A stretch of 64,000 nt of DNA, from the NCBI GenBank assembly GCA_002406015.1, contig DHMX01000004.1, positions 60,269-124,268 of the forward strand, in the 5' to 3' direction. The translations under genes were made by a program, and so were the position numbers. Source of the stretch: Lachnospiraceae bacterium UBA4631. GTDB taxonomy: Bacteria > Bacillota > Clostridia > Lachnospirales > Lachnospiraceae. The notes below the pieces were generated by a model. That model made no database searches. It was not told where the DNA came from and was given only the letters and a program-made list of their open reading frames with translations. Numbering within the stretch: position 1 is the stretch's first letter; each line of letters starts with the position of its first letter. This document shows positions 17,941 through 27,025 of this stretch, piece by piece.

Positions 17941-20598
17941 TCAAGATTCTTTCGTTTCTCCTTGCTGCTTTTTCTTTCTGCTATCCCGAATTACTTTTCC
18001 TATCTGTATCAGGAATGTTGGTATAAATGCAAGACCTGCTATTTTCAATAAACCAAGTCCCGGTAAGTCTGCTACACTGAATAGCTTCTGTAACGGCGGA
18101 ACCAGCAACACCAGTGCCAGCAGACAGACACCCGCCAGAAATGCCAGAATACTATATGGATTAGACCGGATACCTGCTGTAAAAATCGATTTCTCTGTCC
18201 GGCAGTTAAAGCCATGGAACAGTCTTGCCAGCGTCAGTGTTGCAAATGCATAGGTGGCGGCTTCTGTCTCACCGGTCTTTAAGCCCACATAATAAGCAAC
18301 CATAACCACAATTGCAATGAGCCCTCCCTGAAGGAGCATCCGGCTAAAGAACCTACGGTTTAAGATTCCCTCCGATGGATTTCTTGGTTTTTCATCCAAA
18401 AGAGAAGGGTCCGTAGCCTCCATACCAATTGCAATTGCCGGTAAGGAATCCGTCAACAGATTAATAAACAATAAATGTACCGGTGCAAACGGAACCGGAA
18501 GTCCGATAATAGAGGTATACAGCACAGACAGAATCGCTGCCATATTGCCGGACAACAGGAACAGGATTGCATTTCGGATATTCCGATATACATTTCTTCC
18601 GTTTAATACTGCTTTCATTATCGTTGCAAAATTATCGTCTGCCAATATCATAGCCGCAGCATCCTTTGATACAGCCGTTCCGGTAATACCCATAGCGACT
18701 CCAATGTCTGCCCGCTTGAGAGCCGGAGCATCGTTGACACCGTCTCCGGTCATGGATACAATCTTTCCCTTTCGCTGCCATGCCTCTACAATCCGAATCT
18801 TATTTTCCGGTGACACACGGGCATACACCGATATACGCTCTATCTTTGCATCCAGCTCCTCCTCCGACATGGCATCTAATTCCATTCCGGTTACGGTTAC
18901 ATCTCCATCCTCAAAGATTCCGATTTCCTTCGCAATTGCGGTTGCCGTAATCTTATGGTCTCCGGTAATCATTACCGGACGGATACCTGCCCGTTTCGCA
19001 TCTGCAACCGCTGCAATGGATTCCGGTCTCGGTGGGTCCATCATTGCAATGAGTCCAAGGAATATATAATTCCGCTCTTCCTCCATCGTAAGCGGAACAT
19101 CGGTCTCCCGGTATGCGAAAGCCAGAACCCGCAGACCTTGTTCTGAAAAATGCTCATTTTCCTGATAAATCCTTGCCTTCTGCTCCTTTGTTATCGGAAT
19201 AATTCCATCGGCTGTCCGAATACTGACACAGCGGTTCAAGAGAACATCTAAGGCTCCCTTTGTTAAGATTGTCGGCTTTCCATGCAGGAAATATTTGGTA
19301 CTCATCAGCTTACGGTCAGAGTCAAACGGTATCTCCTCCAGCCGCTTCATGCTCTTTCGAAATATATCCTCTTCAAAACCGTTTTTTAATACGGTTTCTC
19401 CCGTCTGAACAGGAATCTTCCGAAACATTTCCAATAATGCATATTCTGTAGGGTCCCCGATTCCTTTCCCATCTACTAAACTGGAATCGTTGGTTAAGAT
19501 TGCATTATATAATAAATACCGCTGTAACTGGTCTGTTATATCTAATTCTTCCGGTCTAAGCTCCCTATCATCTACATATATTTTTTGAACGGTCATCTTG
19601 TTCTGTGTCAGGGTTCCTGTCTTATCGGAGCATATTACCGATACACAGCCCAGACTTTCTACTGCCTTTAACTCCTTAATAATTGCCTGCTCCTTTGCCA
19701 TCTTCTGTGTTCCCATTGCCTGAACAATGGTTACAATGGAGCTTAATGCCTCCGGTATTGCCGCCACCGCAAGTGCCACCGCAAACATCAGAGAATCTAA
19801 AAGCGGCATCTTCCGCAGGATACACAAGCCAAATACAACTGCTGAAATAATCATAATTAAAATTGCCAGATGCTTACTGAACTCATCCAGACTCACCTGT
19901 AGCGGTGTTTTCCGTTCCTGAATATCGTTCATCATATCCGCAATTTTTCCAAGCTCGGTGTCCATTCCGGTTCCGGTTATCAATACCTCTGCTCTTCCGT
20001 ATGTTACCAGACTTCCGGAATATACCATATTTGTGCGGTCAGCCAGTGCAACCTCCCCCTCAAGAATCTCCTCTGATTTGTCTACATTCGTGGATTCTCC
20101 GGTTAATGCACTTTCATTTACCTGAAGGGAATAATTGTGAAGAATCCGTCCGTCTGCCACAATCATATCGCCTGCTTCCAGCATTACCAAATCTCCGGGT
20201 ACAATTTCTTTGGATGCCACCTCTGTCAAAATTCCGTTTCGTACCACCTTTGCAACCGGAGAAGACAATTCCTTCAGACTATCCAGTGATTTCTGTGCCT
20301 TTACATGCTGTACAGTTCCTAATACCGCATTCATGATTAATACCAGTACAATTACAATTGTACTCTCCATATTTCCGGAGAACATGGATATAATTGCCGC
20401 AATCAATAAAATAACGATTAGCAAATCACAGAATTGGTGAAGAAATACAGAAAGTATACTTTCCTGCTTTTTCTCCGTTAAGACATTCTCACCTTTTTCT
20501 TTGCGGATTTCTTCTACCTGTTCATCCGTCAAGCCCTTTTCACCGGTCTGAAATAGCTGCCTTAGTTCCTGTCTTGTCATTTTCCAGTATTCCTGCAT
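17941..20598 (-). CDS. P-type cation-transporting ATPase, PMCA/SERCA-like; probable Mn2+ (or Ca2+) exporter
   Basis: 885 residues with the P2-type ATPase order: cytoplasmic N-terminus, actuator loop TGES (166-169), PEAL in the fourth membrane helix (282-285), phosphorylated Asp325 in SDKTGTLTQNK, TGDGVNDAPAL hinge, and NLLTDSLPA in helix six. The helix four Glu and helix six Asn/Asp are the divalent-metal ligands of the single retained Ca2+ site. The gene sits behind a yybP-ykoY Mn2+-sensing riboswitch. Lactic acid bacteria have homologous ATPases behind the same riboswitch that export Mn2+, so Mn2+ efflux is my preferred role. AGGAGG precedes the ATG. Confidence 0.9.
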   Translation of the reverse strand: MQEYWKMTRQELRQLFQTGEKGLTDEQVEEIRKEKGENVLTEKKQESILSVFLHQFCDLLIVILLIAAIISMFSGNMESTIVIVLVLIMNAVLGTVQHVKAQKSLDSLKELSSPVAKVVRNGILTEVASKEIVPGDLVMLEAGDMIVADGRILHNYSLQVNESALTGESTNVDKSEEILEGEVALADRTNMVYSGSLVTYGRAEVLITGTGMDTELGKIADMMNDIQERKTPLQVSLDEFSKHLAILIMIISAVVFGLCILRKMPLLDSLMFAVALAVAAIPEALSSIVTIVQAMGTQKMAKEQAIIKELKAVESLGCVSVICSDKTGTLTQNKMTVQKIYVDDRELRPEELDITDQLQRYLLYNAILTNDSSLVDGKGIGDPTEYALLEMFRKIPVQTGETVLKNGFEEDIFRKSMKRLEEIPFDSDRKLMSTKYFLHGKPTILTKGALDVLLNRCVSIRTADGIIPITKEQKARIYQENEHFSEQGLRVLAFAYRETDVPLTMEEERNYIFLGLIAMMDPPRPESIAAVADAKRAGIRPVMITGDHKITATAIAKEIGIFEDGDVTVTGMELDAMSEEELDAKIERISVYARVSPENKIRIVEAWQRKGKIVSMTGDGVNDAPALKRADIGVAMGITGTAVSKDAAAMILADDNFATIMKAVLNGRNVYRNIRNAILFLLSGNMAAILSVLYTSIIGLPVPFAPVHLLFINLLTDSLPAIAIGMEATDPSLLDEKPRNPSEGILNRRFFSRMLLQGGLIAIVVMVAYYVGLKTGETEAATYAFATLTLARLFHGFNCRTEKSIFTAGIRSNPYSILAFLAGVCLLALVLLVPPLQKLFSVADLPGLGLLKIAGLAFIPTFLIQIGKVIRDSRKKKQQGETKES

Positions 20599-20637
20599 AA
20601 TGAGCCTCCTATCCTTTCCTTTTTGCCTTTATATATA

Positions 20638-20790
20638 TAAAAAACGAGACTGTTACCGCATTAAAATAATGCGGTAACAGTCTCGTTCCTATCTCAATGT
20701 GCTGCCCGGTTATGGTTAACGTGATGACGACCAACACAACAACTGCTTATTTGCAGATGCGAACTACTCCCTATTACCAATTTCAATTTT
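20638..20790 (-). promoter_or_regulatory. yybP-ykoY manganese riboswitch with transcription terminator
   Basis: Read on the minus strand, the leader has the class hallmarks: GGGAGUAGUU after a P1 5' strand, an ACCGGGC segment, and GAACGAGAC leading into the P1 3' strand. P1 pairs GGUAAUAG (20778-20771) with CUGUUACC (the segment ending the aptamer, around 20656-20649). The same CUGUUACC also pairs with downstream GGUAACAG inside a 19-bp terminator stem (20643-20687) that ends in TTTTTTAT. Aptamer P1 and terminator are therefore mutually exclusive, which means Mn2+ binding should relieve termination and switch on the ATPase gene. Confidence 0.82.
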
Positions 20791-20794
20791 CTGC

Positions 20795-20824
20795 ATCTTA
20801 CCATATCTGTTTGGACTTCGTCAA
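20795..20824 (-). promoter_or_regulatory. Promoter of the riboswitch-ATPase transcript
   Basis: TTGACG (20824-20819), an 18-base spacer and TAAGAT (20800-20795) on the minus strand. The expected start is a few bases before the aptamer. Confidence 0.55.
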
Positions 20825-20861
20825 GATGTTTTTTATAATTTCAGCTTCTATATTTCGGCTT

Positions 20862-21707
20862 TTAATATTCCTCTGCAATATCAATCTCCTTTTGCTCCTC
20901 CTCGGTTGTTTCATTGGTATATGGGGTTCTGTGAAGATATGCCAGCCAGTATCCAACGCCTACGATTCCGGCTCCTCCTACGATATTCCCAAGGGTTATC
21001 GGAAGCAGACTGTGAAATAAGAAGTTTCCCCATGTCAAGCCCTCTGCTGCAATTCCGTACTCTGCGGAGGTTAACAATGCCGCTACACCAAAATACATAT
21101 CTGCAACGCAATGCTCAAAGCCGCACAGCACAAACAGCATTACCGGCCAGAAGCTGGTCATCAGCTTTCCGGATACCCGCTTTGCCGCAAAAGACATCCA
21201 AATAGCAATACAGACTAAGATATTACAAAGAATCCCCCGAAAGAATGCCTCCGGAACGCTTAAATCCGTCCGTAGCTTACCGGCGTTTACGATTGCATCC
21301 GCCAACGCTCCCTGAAATAATTCCGGTGTATGACCGTACACCACCAGACAAGCCACAAATGCTGCTCCTATAAAGTTACCGATATAGACAAACAGCCAGT
21401 TCTTAAGCATTTTCCATACCGGAACCTTTTTCTCCAGAACAGCCAGAATAATTAAGTTATTGCCTGTAAATAATTCACTTCCCGCTACCAATACCATTGC
21501 CATTCCTGCCGGGAATACACAAGCTCCTACTAATTTCGCTACCGAAGCAACTGCAATTGTACTGGATGCCGTTGTAGATGCAATACCTGCAAAGCCGATA
21601 AACATTCCCGCAAAGAATCCGAGCAGCAGCATTTTAAAAATTGACAGATTTGCTTTATGGATTCCTACCTCCACATAATTTCTTGCTATTTCTAATGGTG
21701 AATGCAT
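20862..21707 (-). CDS. Formate/nitrite transporter (FNT) family channel
   Basis: 281 residues with six membrane helices and the FNT signatures: the FAG(I)A region near helix one, LFTGNN in the broken helix two, and the GFEHCVADM segment holding the central conserved His of the channel. FNT proteins form pentamers that pass formate, nitrite, lactate or hydrosulfide. In a fermenting anaerobe formate export or uptake is most likely, but no formate lyase gene is adjacent to confirm it. The C-terminal tail is acidic. It precedes the riboswitch-ATPase unit but is separated by that unit's own promoter. Confidence 0.92.
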   Translation of the reverse strand: MHSPLEIARNYVEVGIHKANLSIFKMLLLGFFAGMFIGFAGIASTTASSTIAVASVAKLVGACVFPAGMAMVLVAGSELFTGNNLIILAVLEKKVPVWKMLKNWLFVYIGNFIGAAFVACLVVYGHTPELFQGALADAIVNAGKLRTDLSVPEAFFRGILCNILVCIAIWMSFAAKRVSGKLMTSFWPVMLFVLCGFEHCVADMYFGVAALLTSAEYGIAAEGLTWGNFLFHSLLPITLGNIVGGAGIVGVGYWLAYLHRTPYTNETTEEEQKEIDIAEEY

Positions 21708-21799
21708 CTTCCGTACCTCCGGTATTCTCTACTATGTGTATACTCATTTCTGTATCATATCATTATTCTGTTCATTTGTGAACTTCTTTCTTTTTCCAA

Positions 21800-23581
21800 T
21801 CACTTATTTTCCGTTGATGCAATCAATTCCGGAATACTTCTTGCTACACATAAGGCTCCCCAGCCAACCTGCGGATTGGGAAATGCAAAAAATCCCGGTA
21901 ATTCCCTTGCCCCCCGAATCAGGTAGGCTTTTACCTTTTCACCATATAAATATATGTCATTTCCGTTTATGATTCCCCATTCCATGAGTAATGCCGCTCC
22001 TCCTGCTACAAAGGGAGCTGCCATAGACGTACCGCTTCTGGTATCGTATCCGCCTCCCGGTGCTGCTGCCGTAATATTAACACCGGGTGCCACCAAATCC
22101 GGCTTATTTTCATTCCACAATTCTCCCCGACCAGAAAACGCTGCATAGCTATCCGTTCTGGAATTGTATGCACCTACAGTTATAACCCGATTCGCCGTAG
22201 ACGGAATCGTAACGGTCAGCCATACATCCGGCTGCAAAAACTCTGTCCTTGCATTCGTCGAACCGGCAACCGGCAGCCATATATTATACTGACCGGAGCG
22301 GACATACTTCGGATATAACAGCAGGCTCCAAATTCCTTCTTCGATATAATTAATGACCGGTATCATGGCTATATAGATTTCCTGCCGGGAGCTATAGGGT
22401 GTTGGCTGTCCATAATAGACAACCAGATTGGTAGACCCGATTCTGGTTGTATGCTTCTGCGTCTGTGTTCCAAACGGTCCCAATATCATTCCGGACGGCG
22501 TCCGCAATGCAACCTCAAATTCATCTCCGTACTCCTTCCAGATTTGCAGATTCATCCCCCGTTCATATGGGGCAACTGCAAATTCTATCTCTCTTACATC
22601 ATTCGTTGAGCGGATAGAGCCTGATGTTGACCGTTCCAATCTTCCCTGCACATGCCGCCCCGTATTTCCTTCATTTCCTGCTCCGACTATAATGACGCTT
22701 CTTCCCAGATTGGCAACGTCACTGATATATTGCTCCAACAGACTGTTTCCGTCATGCGAACCGTAGTTATTGCCAAAGCTTAAATTCACGACTACCGGGA
22801 CCTGATTCTGCAAGCCATAGCGGATTGCCCAGTCAATTCCCTGCATAAGCTCCGAGGTTCTCGGAAATGAACGGACAGAGGCAGGTGCCAGCTTTACAAT
22901 TAACAGCTCTGCTTCCGGAGCCACACCGATATAGGTTCCGTTTGAAGCTCTCCCGTTTCCGGCTGCGATTCCTGCCACATGGGTTCCATGTCCGGATAAA
23001 TCAACCTCCGGGACTAATTCCTGCTGCTGAAGGGCAGAACCTGCCTGCAAGGCTTCATTAATCTCCTCCGCCGTATATACCGTACCGATTTGATAGGGTT
23101 CCGGTGGATTTCCGGGGGTAGACTGGTCCCATATCTGCAAAATCCGCGTACTTCCATCCTCCCTCCGAAAGTCCGGATGTGCATATGCGATTCCGGAATC
23201 AATCACCGCAATTACAATTCCTTTTCCGGTCAGGGAATACGGCGGCAAACGAACCCGGTTAATACAGGACGCTGAAATTCCTTCCATTTCCTCTAACACC
23301 AAGGACTTCGGTTTCTCGATAAATTCAATCTGCGGATACTCGGATAACCTCTGAATCTGGTATTCCCGAATCCGTATAATTGCGTATTCATTTAATAAAG
23401 GAGTTATCACTGCGGATAACTCCTTTGCTATTTCTGTTAAATCACCTGTGTACTTTACAATTAATTCCCATTCCTGTAGCTCCGGAAAATAGCCTACATC
23501 CAAGTCCAGACTCTTTTCCCGCTCCGATTGTGTCAGTCCCAAGGCTAACTGCAATTCGGTTTCTAATTTCTGGTTATTCAT
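21800..23581 (-). CDS. S8 (subtilisin) family peptidase, CspB-like, no signal peptide
   Basis: 593 residues. An N-terminal region of about 100 residues resembles a Csp-type prodomain, followed by a subtilase domain with Asp128 in AVIDSG, His198 in SGHGTHVAG and the Ser of SGTSMAAPF near residue 520. Between His and Ser lies a long insertion of about 200 residues, matching the jelly-roll domain of CspB/CspBA germination proteases. No signal peptide or anchor is visible, so it is cytoplasmic or spore-associated. In spore-formers Csp proteases activate the cortex hydrolase SleC. No other germination gene is nearby, and many non-sporulating Lachnospiraceae keep Csp-like subtilases of unknown role. 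Confidence 0.85.
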   Translation of the reverse strand: MNNQKLETELQLALGLTQSEREKSLDLDVGYFPELQEWELIVKYTGDLTEIAKELSAVITPLLNEYAIIRIREYQIQRLSEYPQIEFIEKPKSLVLEEMEGISASCINRVRLPPYSLTGKGIVIAVIDSGIAYAHPDFRREDGSTRILQIWDQSTPGNPPEPYQIGTVYTAEEINEALQAGSALQQQELVPEVDLSGHGTHVAGIAAGNGRASNGTYIGVAPEAELLIVKLAPASVRSFPRTSELMQGIDWAIRYGLQNQVPVVVNLSFGNNYGSHDGNSLLEQYISDVANLGRSVIIVGAGNEGNTGRHVQGRLERSTSGSIRSTNDVREIEFAVAPYERGMNLQIWKEYGDEFEVALRTPSGMILGPFGTQTQKHTTRIGSTNLVVYYGQPTPYSSRQEIYIAMIPVINYIEEGIWSLLLYPKYVRSGQYNIWLPVAGSTNARTEFLQPDVWLTVTIPSTANRVITVGAYNSRTDSYAAFSGRGELWNENKPDLVAPGVNITAAAPGGGYDTRSGTSMAAPFVAGGAALLMEWGIINGNDIYLYGEKVKAYLIRGARELPGFFAFPNPQVGWGALCVARSIPELIASTENK

Positions 23582-23633
23582 ATAGTATCCGCTAGCACTT
23601 CATTGTTATCACTATATGCCTTAGGCTTCTATA

Positions 23634-24869
23634 TTATTCAACATAGCTGCCCAGTGTCACAGATACCTGCTGTTCTTCATAACCATTTTGCTGGTTCGAC
23701 CTTGAAATTGTTACGGTAACGGTATCTCCCGGCTGTTTTTCTGCCAGATATGTCTTAATATCGTTCATAGAGTTAATCGTATTTCCATCTATGCCGGTAA
23801 TAATATCACCTGCCTGCAAGCCTGCCTGTGCTGCCGGGGTTCCTTCAATGACAGCTAACAGATACACACCCTGCGGCATATTAAAGGATGCTGCATCATA
23901 TTGACTTAAATCCCGTCCCTGGATTCCCATATAAGCACTTCCGGTTGCTGTATTATTTCCGGTTCCGTCAATAATACCCTGAATAATCGGGATTGCATCC
24001 GAAATCGGGATTGCATATCCCATACCTTCTACATTGTTATTGTAGTTCGTTGCTTTTGCAGAATTAATACCGATTAATTGTCCTTGCAGATTAAATAATG
24101 CTCCACCGCTGTTGCCTTCATTAATGGCTGCATCGGTTTGCAGCATCTTTATGCTGGTGTTGTTAATGGTAACATTCTGGTTCAATGCACTGACATAGCC
24201 AACCGTTACAGACTGTCCGTAGCCTAACGCATTTCCGATTGCCACTACCGGTTCACCGACTCTGGTTGTATCCGAATCTCCCAGCTCTGCCAGCTTAACC
24301 GTATTCAATGTATCCTCTGATAAATCCGATTTCTGAACCGCAACCACCGCTAAATCGTTGCCGACATCCGTTCCCACTATGGTAGCGGTTGCATCCGTAT
24401 CATCGGAAAATCCAACCGTTAATGATTCGGTTCCTTCTACCACATGATTATTGGTAGCTATCAGCAAACGATTGTCATCTTCTCCGATAATAACGCCGGA
24501 GCCTGCACCCGTCACTGTCTTTTCGGTAGAACCACCATAAAAGTATGCATATGGATTTTCATATATCGTTGTACTGGTGATGGATACAATAGACGGCATT
24601 ACCTGTTCTGCCAAATCCGCCACATTATATAACTGACTGTTTGAATCCAACGATACATTAATGGACTGGTCTCCGCCTATCTGAACGGTGCTGCCCTGAC
24701 TGACGGACTGTTCCGTACTCTTACTGCTGTCCTTTCCCATATAGCTGGAAACTGCTTCCGTTGCATATTGCACACCTGTCTTAGCTCCGGTAAAGCCAAG
24801 TCCTGCCAAGCCGCCAAACAATAATCCGCTGGCAGCAATGATTCCTAAACGCTGCATAAATTTTTTCAT
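23634..24869 (-). CDS. HtrA/DegP-like membrane-anchored serine protease with PDZ domain
   Basis: Envelope quality-control protease. The ATG at 24869 has AAGGAA six to seven bases upstream and gives about 411 residues: a basic start, one N-terminal membrane helix (GIIAASGLLFGGLAGLGF), a Ser/Gln-rich linker, and a trypsin-like domain with His in TNNHVVEG, Asp in GNDLAVVAV and Ser in NEGNSGGALF. One C-terminal PDZ domain is marked by GVYLLAVIEGTPAAQAGLQAGDII split over its core. One PDZ domain and one anchor are typical of Gram-positive HtrA. It is divergent from the small gene at 25078. Confidence 0.94.
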   Translation of the reverse strand: MKKFMQRLGIIAASGLLFGGLAGLGFTGAKTGVQYATEAVSSYMGKDSSKSTEQSVSQGSTVQIGGDQSINVSLDSNSQLYNVADLAEQVMPSIVSITSTTIYENPYAYFYGGSTEKTVTGAGSGVIIGEDDNRLLIATNNHVVEGTESLTVGFSDDTDATATIVGTDVGNDLAVVAVQKSDLSEDTLNTVKLAELGDSDTTRVGEPVVAIGNALGYGQSVTVGYVSALNQNVTINNTSIKMLQTDAAINEGNSGGALFNLQGQLIGINSAKATNYNNNVEGMGYAIPISDAIPIIQGIIDGTGNNTATGSAYMGIQGRDLSQYDAASFNMPQGVYLLAVIEGTPAAQAGLQAGDIITGIDGNTINSMNDIKTYLAEKQPGDTVTVTISRSNQQNGYEEQQVSVTLGSYVE

Positions 24870-25077
24870 ATCTATTCCTTCTTTCTGCCTATTATGTTCT
24901 ATTATGATTCTGTTCTTTCCTTGAACTGGTTTTATCATAGAAATAATTTGTGATAAATCTGTGTTAAATTTATTATACTTTTGTGTTTTTTATGAAATAT
25001 CAGGTTTACAATTGCTTTCCGCTTCATTGTCTGCTATTCTTAATGAAGTGATGAAAAGTAAGAAAGAGGTGTCTGTT

Positions 25078-25347
25078 ATGTTTCGTGTCTGGGGTAGAAT
25101 AATGAAAGAAAATCATCTGATTCAGGACCATGTTGCATGTATTGATGCCCCTGAGCTTCGACGTACCCAGAAGGTGTATGCAGCCTTAGATGAATTATGC
25201 TACACCTTTGATTTGTCAAAACCGGTCTGGCTGAAATCCAATCAGGAGGATTTTATTCTGCATGCCAGAACAAGATTTACTCAGGATAACTTCATTGAAA
25301 CAATTCCCTTTGACTATCTGGACTTCTATGTTATAGAGGAGGAGTAG
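25078..25347 (+). CDS. Small conserved protein of unknown function (89 aa)
   Basis: An 89-residue soluble, acidic protein starting MFRVWGRIMKEN and ending in a run of Glu. A GAGGTG site lies eight bases before the ATG at 25078; an upstream in-frame ATG at 24961 would add an unlikely hydrophobic stretch without a ribosome site. No signal peptide, membrane helix or metal motif is visible. The composition (VYAALDELCYTF, FIETIPFDYLDFYVIEE) suggests a small alpha/beta fold. It is divergent from htrA and 63 bases ahead of an ABC transporter. I do not recognise the family. Confidence 0.7.
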   Translation: MFRVWGRIMKENHLIQDHVACIDAPELRRTQKVYAALDELCYTFDLSKPVWLKSNQEDFILHARTRFTQDNFIETIPFDYLDFYVIEEE

Positions 25348-25410
25348 CGGAATCTCAGGATTTTGCATAAGATAAACGTATAAAAGCAAAGAATCTGCGG
25401 AGGTATTCTT

Positions 25411-26181
25411 ATGCAGCCAATATTGGAGTTACGCAATGTCGGTTACACGTATCACACCACCGCTGGAGAAACATCAGCCCTGAATGACATTTCCTTCTCT
25501 GTCTATCCGGGCGAATTTATATCTATTGTTGGCCCTAGCGGTTGTGGAAAATCCACACTTTTAAATATAATTGCGGGATTACTGCCTCTCTCCCATGGAG
25601 AGCTTCTGATAAACGGAAGTCCAAGACAGGAGCATCCGGAATCTATTGGTTATATGCTTCAAAAGGACCATCTGCTGGAATGGAGAACTATTTATCGGAA
25701 TATTACCCTTGGCTTGGAAATACAAAAGAAATTAACACCGGAAGCCCAGACCTCGATTGACACGATGTTAACCACCTATGGTCTGGCTGATTTTCGTAAT
25801 TCTTATCCCAGACAATTATCCGGAGGTATGCGTCAGCGGGCAGCCCTGATTCGAACCCTTGCCCTGTCACCTTCCATTCTGCTATTAGATGAGCCGTTTA
25901 GTGCTTTGGATTATCAGACCCGTCTGCGGGTTGCGGATGATATTGGAGGGATTCTAAAGCAGCAGGGAATTACTACCATTCTGGTTACACATGACCTATC
26001 CGAGGCCATCAGCATGGCAGACAGAGTTCTGGTTCTCTCCAGTCGTCCCGGAACCCTAAAAGCAACCTATACCATAAATTTAAGTATTACTCCAAGAACT
26101 CCACGCAGTTCCAGAAATGCCCCGGAATTTCGTAATTATTTTAATGAAATCTGGAAGGAGGTAGACAATGAACAAGTCTAA
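25411..26181 (+). CDS. ABC transporter ATP-binding protein (nitrate/sulfonate/taurine or thiamine-precursor type)
   Basis: 256 residues with Walker A GPSGCGKST, the Q-loop YMLQKDHLLEW, signature LSGGMRQRAAL, Walker B ILLLDEPFSALD and the switch His of LVTHDLSEA. The MLQKDHLL Q-loop and overall form match the SsuB/TauB/ThiZ branch, importers of sulfonates, nitrate or pyrimidine precursors. GGAGG precedes the ATG. It overlaps the permease gene by 14 bases. No binding protein gene is adjacent, so substrate assignment is open. Confidence 0.9.
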   Translation: MQPILELRNVGYTYHTTAGETSALNDISFSVYPGEFISIVGPSGCGKSTLLNIIAGLLPLSHGELLINGSPRQEHPESIGYMLQKDHLLEWRTIYRNITLGLEIQKKLTPEAQTSIDTMLTTYGLADFRNSYPRQLSGGMRQRAALIRTLALSPSILLLDEPFSALDYQTRLRVADDIGGILKQQGITTILVTHDLSEAISMADRVLVLSSRPGTLKATYTINLSITPRTPRSSRNAPEFRNYFNEIWKEVDNEQV

Positions 26182-26980
26182 CGCAGCTCCTCATACCCCT
26201 TCTAAGGAACAGCTTTTGTTCCTGAAACAGCAACAACGTCAAAAATTTCAGATACGATTTTCACAATGGATGATTTTTATTTTATTTCTGGCAATATGGG
26301 AAATGGCTTCGGATTTTAAATGGATTAATTCCTTTATCTTTTGTAGTCCTTCTATTATTGCAAAATGCTTCTGGGAAATGCTGCAGACCGGTGATTTATT
26401 TCACCACATTGGCATTACCTTACTGGAAACCATTGTCAGCTTCGTAATTGTAATTGCCGGAAGTATTCTGATTGCAATTCTCCTGTGGTGGAATCCTAAG
26501 CTGTCCAAAATTATAGAACCTTATATGGTGGTGTTAAACAGCCTCCCAAAATCCGCACTTGCCCCGATTTTAATTGTATGGCTGGGTGCAAATTATAAGA
26601 CGATTATTGTCTGTGCCATCTCCGTTGCCGTCTTTGGCAGTATTTTGAATATCTATACCGGCTTCGTCACCGTAGAGCCTGACAAATTAAAACTGATTCA
26701 GACCCTTGGCGGTTCCCGCTTTGACAGCCTGCGTCTGGTTATCATTCCTTCCAGTCTGGATAACATTTTAAGTGTTATGAAGGTCAACATCGGCTTATGT
26801 CTGGTTGGTGTCATCATCGGAGAATTTCTTGCTGCCCGAGCCGGACTTGGGTATTTGATAATTTATGGTTCTCAGGTATTTAAAATGGATTGGGTGTTGC
26901 TCGGAATTATCCTTCTATGCATTATCGCTATGCTCCTGTATACGCTGCTGCACCATTTAGAAAAGAAACGCTCTTATTAA
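26168..26980 (+). CDS. ABC transporter permease (SsuC/TauC/ThiX type)
   Basis: 270 residues with about six membrane helices after a polar N-terminus. The EAA loop region is visible around GGSRFDSLRLVIIPSSLDNIL, the binding site for the ATPase. The segment PKSALAPILIVWLGANYKTI is diagnostic of the sulfonate/taurine/hydroxymethylpyrimidine permease family. A GGAGG site lies inside the end of the ATPase gene, so the two are coupled. The periplasmic-type substrate-binding partner is not encoded here. Confidence 0.9.
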   Translation: MNKSNAAPHTPSKEQLLFLKQQQRQKFQIRFSQWMIFILFLAIWEMASDFKWINSFIFCSPSIIAKCFWEMLQTGDLFHHIGITLLETIVSFVIVIAGSILIAILLWWNPKLSKIIEPYMVVLNSLPKSALAPILIVWLGANYKTIIVCAISVAVFGSILNIYTGFVTVEPDKLKLIQTLGGSRFDSLRLVIIPSSLDNILSVMKVNIGLCLVGVIIGEFLAARAGLGYLIIYGSQVFKMDWVLLGIILLCIIAMLLYTLLHHLEKKRSY

Positions 26981-26987
26981 AGTCTAT

Positions 26988-27019
26988 GCCCCCGGTTTTA
27001 AATCAACCGGGGGCGTTTT
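26988..27019. terminator. Bidirectional terminator between convergent permease and M18 genes
   Basis: Ten-base perfect stem GCCCCCGGTT/AACCGGGGGC around a seven-base loop, followed by GTTTTA on the plus strand. It sits 7 bases after the permease stop and 7 bases from the aminopeptidase stop, so it serves both. Confidence 0.85.
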
Positions 27020-27025
27020 AATACC

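Noticed and set aside
17941..20598. Plain Ca2+-ATPase annotation
   Set aside because: The ligands fit Ca2+ or Mn2+, but the yybP-ykoY leader favours Mn2+, so I kept a broader call.
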